64,000 nt of DNA from Citrus sinensis (taxonomy: Eukaryota > Streptophyta > Magnoliopsida > Sapindales > Rutaceae), in NCBI RefSeq assembly GCF_022201045.2, contig NC_068560.1, positions 29,405,501-29,469,500 of the forward strand, written 5' to 3'. Shown piece by piece: positions 12,151 to 22,462 of this stretch. Both the position numbers and the translations under genes were made by a program. The stretch's first letter is position 1. Each line of letters opens with the position of its first letter. The notes below the pieces were generated by a model. It did no database searches. It was not told where the DNA came from and was given only the letters and a program-made list of their open reading frames with translations.

Positions 12151-13089
12151 TTATGGAATGTTTTCTGGTAACAAAATGCCATCTTTATCATACTTCAGGG
12201 TGCCTGACTGATGCAGTGGCCTGCATTTCTCTCCCATTAGGATCCTCTTCTTGCATAGCACCTCATCTGCTCTCTGTTCCCTTTTTCCCTCTTCTTCAAA
12301 CAGCCCAATCAGATTCTTTCTCATAGACCTATCCCTGTTCAACTTCTGGCGGGAGGTCAGTATTCTTGCTGGAACCCTCGCCAATTCAGGTGACCTTTCC
12401 AGTTTCCCGGACACAAAATCAGTTGCTGCAACCCCCTTTGCACTACTTAAACTTCTTCTAGAGTTGCCTCTACACAGAGAAAATCGATCCTTCTTTCTGT
12501 TGAAGAGACTTTTCGAAGGCAGTTGCTCTCCATTATCAAGTCTCTTTTTCTTTCCTCCCTCTTGAAACACCAAAATGTTCTTCATCTTCGGCAATGCCAC
12601 ATCTGCAACATCTTTAGGTTGCTTACCTTCACCATTACCACCCCTTTCACTGCCTTTGCTCACACTCTCAACTGATCCCACATCACCAAATCCAACCTTT
12701 CCCCCATTGCTGAAAGCCTTACTATTTTTGCCGGCTCTCGAAGAGCAAGTCTCTTCTCTTTTCTTGTGACTAAAAACCTTGCTGAAAATCAAACCAACTT
12801 TCTTTGCGAAAAGCTTTTCCGGTGCATTACCACGGTTCTTCGTGCTGTCATTGCACTGATCACTGCTTCTTTTCCGTATGCTCTTCCCCAAAGCCTTAGG
12901 AATCTTGATTCTTATCTTTGGCTGAGCAATTGAAATACTAAAGAAGTATGCCAATGGAGATTTTGGTGCATTGCATGGATCAACAAGAACCCGACAAGCC
13001 TTATCAGCAGCTGCATTTTCACGACTTTGTTCTTCAACTGTATTCATTTTTTGCAGTGAATTTGCCATTGTTGCTAACTTCCAATGCAA
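12151..13089 (-). CDS. Lys/Arg-rich plant protein of unknown function
   Basis: Uninterrupted minus-strand frame of up to 312 aa; an alternative start eight codons in (MANSLQKM, ATG ending at 13068) is as likely. The protein is basic and low in hydrophobic runs, with no membrane segment and no recognised domain. N-terminal part: KACRVLVDPCNAPKSPLAYF, then IRIKIPKALGKSIRKR. The C-terminus (KRILMGEKCRPLHQSGTL, then KYDKDGILLPE) looks like a conserved block rather than random coding; I recall similar endings in uncharacterised plant proteins but cannot name a family. Several basic clusters (KKREE, GKKKRLD, NRKKDR) would allow nuclear import. The frame could carry an intron I did not detect. Function unknown. 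Confidence 0.65.
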   Translation of the reverse strand: MHWKLATMANSLQKMNTVEEQSRENAAADKACRVLVDPCNAPKSPLAYFFSISIAQPKIRIKIPKALGKSIRKRSSDQCNDSTKNRGNAPEKLFAKKVGLIFSKVFSHKKREETCSSRAGKNSKAFSNGGKVGFGDVGSVESVSKGSERGGNGEGKQPKDVADVALPKMKNILVFQEGGKKKRLDNGEQLPSKSLFNRKKDRFSLCRGNSRRSLSSAKGVAATDFVSGKLERSPELARVPARILTSRQKLNRDRSMRKNLIGLFEEEGKREQRADEVLCKKRILMGEKCRPLHQSGTLKYDKDGILLPENIP

Positions 13090-13567
13090 AGCTCTCTAAC
13101 CAATTCAAATATTGATCAAATGGAGACATGTACGTGGGTTAAGAAGTTGCATTTTTTATGGGATTTTGCATCTTTGATTTTCCATAATTCTCTCTTAATA
13201 CGTGATCAATTTTACTTTAAACTGGGTTTAAATTTGAGGGCTAATTAGTAATTAGAAGCTTGAAGATAGAATAATGCTTGTCAAATTAAAATTTGAAATG
13301 TCACTAACGGAATTTCTTTCTCAACACTATCCCAGCATTTACTTTTTGTCACGTACGTATCACCTCCTCATTGTGAAGTCTTAAAAATCTTTTACATTAA
13401 AATGGCTTAATTTTGCTAATTTTCACCATTGAGATTGTGAACAAAGTCTAAACCATGAAGTATGTTACATAAGAACTAGCATTGTTGCATTTCATTTTGT
13501 TTATTATCCCACGTTAATTTATTTATTTTCTTAATTATTTTAGAAAAATAAATTGCCATAATAGTGA
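13090..13567. other. Upstream flank of the 12151-13089 gene
   Basis: AT-rich DNA that should contain the promoter of the minus-strand gene. No RNA gene, repeat or clear motif was recognised. Confidence 0.4.
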
Positions 13568-14993
13568 TAAAAAAATGGGTTATTATCGTTTCACTGCTTC
13601 AAAAATTGAAAAATACCAAATGACTACAAGAAATATTATCCCCTATCATTTTCTTACTATATCTTTACAAAAATATCATTTTACTACTTTTCGTTAGTTG
13701 ACTAACAAAATATCAATTTTACCCTTCGTGATAAAAAAAAATACTTGAAGCTTATTTACAAAATCAGTGCTTCCACATTTATTTGATCATCCAAATTTTA
13801 TTTCCAACATTAGGATATAAGAATGGAATCATTAATAAGATAAATTTGTAATCCATATTAGGGGTGGGCATCAGTTCGATTTCAGGATAAATTTTTGGTT
13901 TCGGTTCGGTTCGGGTCCTAAATTCAAAAAATCCGTTTGGTTTTTAGAGAAAATAAAAACCGAACTGGAATCGATAGTTCGGTTCGGTTCGGTTTCAGTT
14001 CAACTTTAGCTTTTCGGTTCGGTTTCGGTTTTTCGGTAACGGTTCACTTAACGGGTCGAATTAACAAATCGGTTTTTCGGTTTATCTTAACTTGCACATA
14101 AGGCCTCTATAATCAATGTATAATCAACAAAAAAATAATTTATAAATTTGTATAAGCAAAAAAAAAATTGCAAAAGTTTGGACTAAACGGAATAATTTTT
14201 AGAATCATTGTCACTTTTTTAATATCAAAACTTTTGGCTCAAAACGTTAATAAAATAAAATAAGTTTGTGTGCCATAATATAACTTATCAAAAACCTAGG
14301 GATTCGAATGTTATCTTGACTAAAAGTCAAGGACCCTTTTGAAAAATTTGCAAAATATGTTAGGCCATGAAAGAATTTCTATATGCAAATATTTTCTAAA
14401 TATTGTCATACTAAAATTTTATAAAAGAGAGGGACCCAAATGATATTATCGGTTCGGTTCGGATTTTTAAAAGTTTGATCCAAAAACCGAATCGAATAAA
14501 AAAAAAAACTAAATCGAATTTTGATATTCAATTTTTTGAAATAAAAAAACTGAATCGAAACCGAAAAAACGAACCGAATCGAATTTTTTTCGGTTTTGGT
14601 TCGGTTTTGCCCACCCCTAATCCATATATCATAATTCCAGCAAAAAGAATTATGTTGGTATTTTGTATCCATTTTTATAAATGAATTACAAATTTATCTT
14701 ATTAATGATTCCATTTTTATATCTTAATGTTGGAAATGAAACTTGGATGATCGAATAAATGTAAAAGAGTTAATTTTGTAAATAAGTTTCAAGTATTTTT
14801 TTTTTTATCATGAAAGGTAAAATTGATATTTTGTTAGTCAACTAACCGGTCAACTAACGGTTATAACGGAAAAGTAGTAAAATTATATTTTTGTAAAGAT
14901 ATAGTAGGAAAATGATAGGAGACAATATTTGTTATAGTCATTTGATATTTTTCAATTTTTGAAGTAGTAAAATGATAATAACCCTAAAAAAAT
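13568..14993. mobile_element. Long-arm inverted-repeat element with 9-bp TSD, host of a nested hAT element
   Basis: Outer element 13577-14984, flanked by the 9-base direct repeat TAAAAAAAT (13568-13576 and 14985-14993). Its arms start GGGTTATTATCGTTTCACTGC (left) and, reversed, GGGTTATTATCATTTTACTAC (right), and stay similar for ~270 bases on each side up to GATAAATTTGTAAT. Without the 761-base insert it would be about 640 bp, nearly all arm with a ~70-base loop, so it could fold into one long hairpin. The 9-base TSD fits Mutator-like foldback MITEs. Because the TSD is A-rich it is less specific than those of the copies at 6947 and 8092. Confidence 0.75.
13851..14627. mobile_element. Non-autonomous hAT-type element nested in the outer foldback
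   Basis: Element 13859-14619 (761 bp) with perfect 12-base terminal inverted repeats TAGGGGTGGGCA / TGCCCACCCCTA and perfect 8-base TSDs ATCCATAT (13851-13858, 14620-14627). Eight-base TSD and TAGGGGTG-type ends are typical of hAT elements. Both subterminal regions carry many CGGTTCGG/CCGAACCG units in opposite orientation (about 13895-14090 and 14450-14610), as expected for transposase-binding repeats. No transposase frame was seen. It inserted at the inner end of the left arm of the outer element, so it is the younger of the two. Confidence 0.88.
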
Positions 14994-15932
14994 TATAAAC
15001 AAATAATGAGTGTCTAGGTAAATGAACCATCAAATATCAAGAAAATACTTATTATTTCACGTTATTAACTTATTATTAAATATTATAAAATAATCAACTT
15101 AAATAAACATGAAATTACGGTGTACAAAAATCTAAATAATAAAACGAGAAATTGAATTTTAAACAATTTATTATATTAAATTATTAATATGAATTGTTTT
15201 TTCCCACATAAAAAGAGAAATGGGCCAAAAAATTATAATTTTAAACCCAATATATCCATTGGGCCTATTCCTAACCGAAAACGAAATCCGAAAATCAGAC
15301 GAAGCAATTTTACAAATCTGTAAAACCCTAGACTTGCTTTTTTATCTTCTACAAAGAAGTGCAAGCAGCCACGCTCATCTCTCTCTCTCTGCAGGTGGGT
15401 CTCTCTCAGTGTCTCTGCAGGTGGGTCTCTCTCGCTATGGTTTCCTCTCTCTGTCTATAGTCGCAGCTCTGTCGTGTATTTTTTTTGGTTAAATAAAGGA
15501 TCATAAATTTACGTTTTCTTAAAAAAAAATTTTTTTTTTTGAACCATTACGTTTTTGCGATTGTTTTATCGACGTAATTTGAAGAGTTCTTAACACTAGA
15601 GCTTTTTAGATCTGGGTTTCGTTCATTATTAATGTAAAGTTTGATTTTTTTTTCTATTCATCGTACTGCGAGTAAATTGGCGAGTTGTGTGTTAGATTTA
15701 GCGCTGCGGGTTTTTAGAAGATTTAAATTGATTGAATAGAAGATCGTTTTACCTTTTTATATTATATTTCTCTGGAGAATTAGGTTTTGCTTCTCAAGTT
15801 GCATTGTGGTCTGCTGATGGCAAATATCTTTTTTGGTTTAATTATTATTTTGCTTTGTCTGTAATATTGCTTAGGTTTCGATTGAGACATTTAGATTTCT
15901 CTGTTGGTTGGGCTGCAAAATTTAGATCACTT
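14994..15932 (+). promoter_or_regulatory. Promoter and 5' leader of eIF3a
   Basis: AT-rich up to ~15200, then a leader-like stretch from about 15300. A 22-base unit, TCTCTGCAGGTGGGTCTCTC plus TC, occurs twice (15386-15407 and 15412-15433). Each copy carries a CAG|GTGGGT string that would work as a 5' splice donor. A T-rich stretch and TTGCTTAG|GTTTCG near 15865-15880 could be the matching acceptor, so a 5' UTR intron is likely. Exact leader not determinable by eye. Confidence 0.45.
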
Positions 15933-18900
15933 ATGTCGACTTATGCCAAACCTGAGGCAGCATTGAATCAAGCTGAAGGTCAGATCTTCAAATTTATTAC
16001 TGTTTTGTATCTTTTGTCCCTTAATTGGTGGAATTATGTATATGTTTGTGCAATTTTTTTTTATCTGTTTTGTGGTATGTTTTGGTGCAGCATTGATCAA
16101 TGTTGGACAGAAGCAAGATGCCTTACAAGTTCTCCATGATTTGATAACTTCTAAAAGACACCGGGCATGGCAAAAGATACTTGAGAAGATAATGTTCAAG
16201 TATGTTGAGCTTTGCGTTGACATGCGAAGAGGCAAGTTTGCAAAGGATGGTTTAATTCAATATCGAATTGTTTGTCAACAAGTGAACGTGACTTCCTTGG
16301 AGGAGGTCATCAAGCACTTCATGCATCTGTCCACTGAGAAGGCAGAGCAGGCTCGTAGTCAGGCACAAGCTCTAGAAGAAGCTCTTGATGTTGATGACCT
16401 TGAAGCAGATAAAAGGCCAGAAGATCTAATGCTTAGTTATGTAAGTGGGGAGAAGGGAAAGGATAGGTCTGATCGTGAACTTGTTACACCTTGGTTCAAG
16501 TTTTTGTGGGAGACTTATAGAACAGTGCTTGAAATATTGCGGAACAACTCAAAGTTGGAGGCACTATATGCGGTATTTTCTGCTTGAACTTGAATTTTGT
16601 TTTAGTAAAAAATTAGAAATTAATCAATCTACTTGGTAAATTAGAGAAGAGAAGGAAGTCTAAATGCTTTTGATGTTGTGTAGATGACTGCACACCGTGC
16701 CTTCCAATTCTGCAAGCAATACAAGCGCACAACTGAATTTCGCAGGCTTTGTGAAATTATCCGGAACCATTTGTTGAACCTTAACAAGTACAGAGATCAA
16801 AGGGATCGTCCTGACCTTTCTTCCCCTGAGAGTTTGCAACTCTATCTGGACACCAGATTTGAGCAGCTGAAGGTTGCTACTGACCTTCAGCTCTGGCAGG
16901 TCTGTATGATTTATTTTTCAATGTTTTTTATCGTATGGCTGGAAATTGTCCATCTGTCTTTTTTAATGGACGAAATTGTTCATGTGTATTTTTAATGGAC
17001 ATCTCACTTTTTTTTTCCATCACGTTCTCATTTGTTCTCTGCAGGAAGCGTTTTATTCTGTTGAAGATATACATGGTTTGATGTGCATGGTTAAGAAAAC
17101 TCCAAAGCCGTCACTGCTAGTTGTTTATTATGCGAAGCTAACAGAGATATTCTGGATATCATCAAGCCATCTTTATCATGCTTATGCATGGTTCAAGCTT
17201 TTTACGCTCCAGAAAACATACAATAAGAATTTAAGCCTAAAAGATTTGCAGCTAATAGCATCATCTGTTGTTTTGGCTGCACTTCTAGTGGTTCCTTATG
17301 ACCGCAGTCGCAGTGCATCTCATTTGGAGCTTGAAAACGAGAAGGATCGGAACTTGAGGATGGCTAATCTTATAGGATTTGAGCTTGATCCTAAATTTGA
17401 TAGTAGAGAAGCGGTAATCTGATCCATTCAATTTAGCTTCATGCTATTTTTTTATTTAAGCAGCTTTTGTCTGATGATTCCCATTTCTTGCAGCTTTCAA
17501 GATCCTCCCTTCTCTCAGAATTGGTAAGTTCAAAGTGATCAGTTTTTATGTGTTTCTATTTACACATACTTGATCTATATGTTCACTTCACTTCCTAGAA
17601 CTCCATGCCCTTAAAAGCGGGTAAGAGAGATACAAGTTCTGCCATGCTTAAAAGAAGTCAAAGAAAAGTTATACCTCGTTTGCTATGTTTGAACATTTCT
17701 TTGTATGCATATTAGTTTCTGACTTCTGTTTAAATTGGTTGTCTTTTTCATTAGGTGTCCAAAGGTGTTATGAGCTGTGCAACTCAGGAAGTGAAAGACC
17801 TTTACAATCTTTTAGAGCATGAATTTCTTCCTCTAGATCTTGCCTCAAAGGTGCAGCCTTTGTTGGCCAAAATCTCAAAGTATGGTGGTAAACTTGCTTC
17901 AGCTTCTTCTGTACCGGAAGTGCAACTTTCCCGTTATATTCCTGCTCTTGAAAAGCTTGTTACCCTAAGGGTGCTTCAACAGGTAACTCATTCTATGGTT
18001 TATTTTCAAAGTATGTGCATTCTTTTCCTTGTTTTTGGTCATTAACACTTTATGCTTTTCAATTTCTCTTCTTTTCCAGGTGTCGGAGGTGTATCAGATG
18101 ATGAGAATTGAGAGCTTATCTCAGATGATTCCTTTCTTTGATTTTGCTGTCGTGGAGAAAATTTCTGTTGAAGCTGTGAAACATAATTTCATAGCTATGA
18201 AAATTGACCATATGAGAGGTGTTGTAGTTTTTTGTAATTTGGTAAGTCTTGTGCATATACTGTTGGATGACTTGATTACCTATAATATTGTTTTGATCTA
18301 TAATTTGATTTTGTTATTGTGCGACTGTTTCAGGGCCTTGAATCTGATGGTCTAAGGGATCACCTGACTATTTTTGCTCAGTCTTTAAATAAAGTGCGGG
18401 CCTTGATATATCCTCCTGCAAATAAGGCATCAAAGCTAGGTGAAATGTTGGCTGGTTTAGGGGAGATTGTAGATAAGGAACATAAGAGGCTTCTTGCGCG
18501 GAAATCAATCATTGAGAAAAGGAAGGAAGAGCATGAACGCCAACTTATTGAAATGGTATTACCATCTAAACTGCATTGATGGCTTGCATTTTTTATTTTT
18601 TAATTGTTGGCTTACAATCATGGAATTTAAGTAATTACTTTTTTCGCTTTCAAGGAACGTGAAGAAGAGTCTAGGAGGCTAAAGCAACAGAAGATAACAG
18701 AGGAGGCTGAGCAGAAGAGGCTTGCTGCTGAATTTGAGCATAGGAAAAATCAAAGGATCCTCAGAGAAATAGAGGAGCGTGAACTTGAAGAAGCGCAAGC
18801 ACTGCTTGAAGAAGCTGAGAAGCGCAATAAAAAGAAGGGAGGCAAAAAGCCAATCTTAGAGGGGGTGAGTTAAAATTTGGTTACACGGTATCTTATTTGT

Positions 18901-20589
18901 ATAAGATGGGCAATTTTGACCATTGCATTTTCATTACTATTATTAAATGCAGGAAAAAGTGACAAAACAAACTTTGATGGAGCGAGCCCTGACCGAGCAG
19001 CTGAGGGAGAGGCAAGAGATGGAGAAAAAGTTACAAAAACTAGCCAAGACAATGGATTATTTGGAAAGAGCAAAAAGAGAAGAGGCTGCCCCCTTGATTG
19101 ATGCTGCTTTCCAACAACGGTTGGAGGAGGAGAAGGTGCTTCATGAACGTGAACAACAGGTATGTATTTGTTTCGTCGTTAACATTTGATAAATATGCCT
19201 ATTGTTCAAGCTTTTCCTTTCAATTTTTTCACAGTATTTTAAATGATGATGTCATTTTCTGTGATAATGTGCTTCTCTTCAACTGAGCGTGTCTCTGTGT
19301 TTGATATACGTAATTGTTGCCCTTTAAGAGGAAGTCTCAATTTTGTTTTCTGGCTTTGCAGCTAGAGGTTGAGTTGAGCCGGCAGCGACATGATGGAGAC
19401 CTGAGGGAAAAGTATAGGCTTTCAAGGATGTTGGACAACAAGGTGTGTACCCTGAATGGAGAGTTCTATTGTTATAAGATATAATTTGTCTTTTGCCTGT
19501 CCATACAACTCCTTTGGACTGTTGGCTGGCTTGTTGACATGAAATGGATAGTCAAAGTTGCTGAGATCTGTTATTTCTCAGAACACATTCCAGGAAAGAG
19601 TGCTGAACCGTCGAAGAGTTGAGGTCGACAGGCGCAAAGTGGAGAGGGAGGAAAGAATCAGCCTAATTATTAAGGCCCGAAAACAGGAGAGGGAGGCTAA
19701 GAGAAAGAAGATATTCTACGTTAGGACCGAAGAAGAGAAAATAAAAAGGCTGCGTGAGGAGGAAGAAGCTCGTAAGCGTGAAGGTATACATATAAATTGA
19801 TATTTTCTTACAAATCAATTATATTCTTTTGTTCCTCAAGCGTTATATGAGAGAGTTGGAGTGAGATTCCTCTTGTATCTTGAATTCTGAATAGCTCATT
19901 TTCTTTGCTCAAAAATAAGCCCCGTAATATATTTTCCCTGGCTCCATGATGAAAAGTTAACAAATAACATTAAGCATAGTAATTATGTCCCTCCAGTATT
20001 TCTTGAATTTTTATTTTTATTTTGTATATTTTCTTTTTACTTTTTGGTTTATTTTGCTTATGTTGTTCTGGAACATGCAGAGGCTGAGAAACGAAAGAAG
20101 GAAGAAGCTGAACGCCAGGCAAAATTGGATGAGCTTGCTGAAAAACAGAGGCAAAGAGAGCGAGAGCTTGATGAAAAAGAACGACTCAGAAAAGAAGCTA
20201 TCTTGGGGAGGTCATCTGATGGGGCTTCTAAACCTTTCGAGCCTCCTGTTCGTACATCAGAGCCTGGATCTGCTGCTCCTGCTGCAGCTGCAGCCGCAGC
20301 TGCACCAACCTCTGGAAAATACATCCCCAGGCACCTGCGTGCGAAAATGGAAGGTGCAGGTGTAGGTGGGCAATCAGCACCTCCTCAATCTGAGGAGCGG
20401 TGGGCTGGCGGTACCAGACCAGAACAATGGGGGCCCAGCAGGCGGACTGACGGTTCCAGTCAGGCTCCACCTGAAGCTGATCGCTGGGGCAGGCCAGATG
20501 ATCGCTCAGGCCCACCCAGTGATAGGTGGCGTCCTGGTGGGGGCTCAAGGTCATCCTCCACTTGGTCGTCATCCAGACCACCACGTTGA
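15933..20589 (+). CDS. TIF3A1: Eukaryotic translation initiation factor 3 subunit A
   Basis: Largest scaffold subunit of the cytosolic eIF3 complex, which binds the 40S ribosome during initiation. Thirteen coding exons: 15933-15978, 16091-16572, 16684-16899, 17045-17413, 17494-17523, 17755-17982, 18080-18241, 18334-18555, 18655-18864, 18953-19159, 19362-19442, 19582-19783 and 20081-20589. They join to 987 aa, the length I recall for Arabidopsis eIF3a. The N-terminal two thirds is helical repeat plus PCI domain ([78 protein letters not shown] region). From residue ~550 on it is a long Glu/Arg/Lys coiled coil ([37 protein letters not shown]). The last exon adds an Ala-rich run and a Gly/Ser/Arg/Trp-rich tail ending SSSRPPR. 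Exon 5 is only 30 bases. Start at 15933 matches the family (MxxxAKPExAL). Confidence 0.97.
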
Positions 20590-22462
20590 CCTCTCCACTT
20601 TGATCAAGGATTGCTTCTGGCTGATGCTTAAATTGGGATATCTTGATTTTATGCTGAAATGTCGATGGGTTTTTGTTGATACGAGCTCAAGAGGAAACTT
20701 GGGACTTGCTAGAGTTATTTGTTATTCACTTTTTTTTTTCCATTTTTTTTTTTAAATTTTTGGCTTTGTATGGGAAAACCCGAGGATATTTATTGTAGTC
20801 CGAAGCAAGCAACTCGAAGATTTTTGACACTCAAAACTTGGTACAGTTGAATTGGCAATGTTTTGCATCAAAAAGCAAGTGAGCTGAGAGCAAATTTTCC
20901 TCGGTAGTTCAGAGTGTCTTAGACTCAGTTGTCTGTATGCCAATAAAGTTTTATTGATTTCCTAGCCAACCGTCGAGGGTTGACAAAATGCAAATAGCAG
21001 CCAATTTGTTTGTTTTAATCGGTTGGGTAGATTTTTTGGGACATTATTTTTTTAGTCAGGTTCGTGTTCATTATTAATTACCAGGCGTTTTGATCTCATA
21101 GTGACTGCCTTTTTCTAATTCGTAAGATGAATATTATGTTTATTAAGGTGAAATTACATTTAAGTATTGGCAAATGATATGTTTTGCATCGTATATACTA
21201 TAGGTAAATACTGTTCAAAGATATATATTTATTTAATTAATTCCGCACGTTAATCTGACCATTACATTCAGGAGACACAAAAGTATACACGATTTTAAAC
21301 AGACAATATTCTTCGGTCTAGTAGACAAGAGTTCATCAAAACTGCTCTCGCATTTTTTTTTTTTTATTATTATTATAAAAAAGTTCAATAATTTGAAGTC
21401 CCACCACCATAACCAAATCAATTATTTCCCTAATTTTTCCTCTGTTGTGTATTTTCAACCTTGACAGTGCTTTGAAGCCTCAAAATCAAATCATTGGTTA
21501 GAATAAAAAAACAGATTTAGGCCTGCCAAAAAACTATAACAGTAATGTTGATATGGCATCCATTAACTCATTGAGGAAGGTTTAAGGAGTCAATTATTTA
21601 ACTTGCTCAGCCATTTCCATTCAACGACTCCGAGGTATTGTGCACTGCTAATCGTCAAACCTTACACTGTAAAATTTAGAGGCAAAACGTTTCATTGAGT
21701 TTCATCGCACTCGTGTATTATGGGTGCGCTTGGGATTGAGATGCTGTTACAGTTACGTGAAAAAAAAAACTATAATTATAAAAAAAAAGTTAGTAATATA
21801 TAATAAATATAAATTTTAAATAATAATTTTAATAAATTTATTAAAAATATAATAAAATTTTTATTATACAAGTAAAAAATCATATCAACATAGCTTCCAA
21901 AGTACAACAGTTAGTGTTTACTAAATATTTTAATACGGTAGCTTTTAAGTTACAGCTGCCCAATATCAATCTCAAACGCAACTTCTGTGAAAATAAATCT
22001 AGTAGATTTTATTTCATCAAATAAAGAACTGTTACAAATAATGAGGAAGTTAGTAGATTTCATGTAGATAGGGAACAATGTAAAATTTCTTATTGTGTCT
22101 GATTTATCTAGAATGATACGTACCCATATTTTTCGACCGCGCTGTACATTTCGTGTCATTGCTCAGCGCCCCGCTTCCATTTGTCTAGAGCTAGATGTGA
22201 ATTTAATTTCCAATTTCTGTTTATTTTTTAAATGATTGCTAAATACATTATTTCTTTTCGGTGCAATATTGAATTATTAATTTATAGCCCAAGAAACAGG
22301 TCGGATCTTTTCAGATCTGTATCCCGCCAAAATTCACAAACGGGTCAGCCCATGAACCAAATCCCAAATCTCTAAACCCTTCTTCTCCCCTTGCTTGCGG
22401 CCTCTTCTTACCGTCTCTCACACACACACAAATCGCAATTAACAAAGTGAAATTTCTTGACA
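20590..22462. other. eIF3a 3' region and mtSSB promoter
   Basis: 20590 to ~20960 is probably eIF3a 3' UTR, with AATAAA at 20942-20947. The middle is AT-rich with a probable MITE at ~21720-21985 (listed separately). The last ~100 bases before 22463 are C/T-rich with an (AC)n run and look like the mtSSB leader. No additional gene was recognised. Confidence 0.45.
21720..21985. mobile_element. Probable MITE with degenerate inverted ends
   Basis: Left side GTGCGCTTGGGATTGAGATG (near 21725) matches the reverse complement of the right side, GTTGCGTTTGAGATTGATAT (near 21980). CTGTTACAGTTAC on the left also matches CAGCTGTAACTT on the reversed right. The middle is almost pure A/T. The ends recall plant MITEs starting G(G)GTGCGTTTGG. 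No clean TSD could be fixed, so superfamily is left open. Confidence 0.5.

Noticed and set aside
15220-15492. 90-codon plus-strand frame upstream of eIF3a
   Set aside because: No protein-like composition; lies in the presumed promoter/leader and is probably interrupted by a leader intron.
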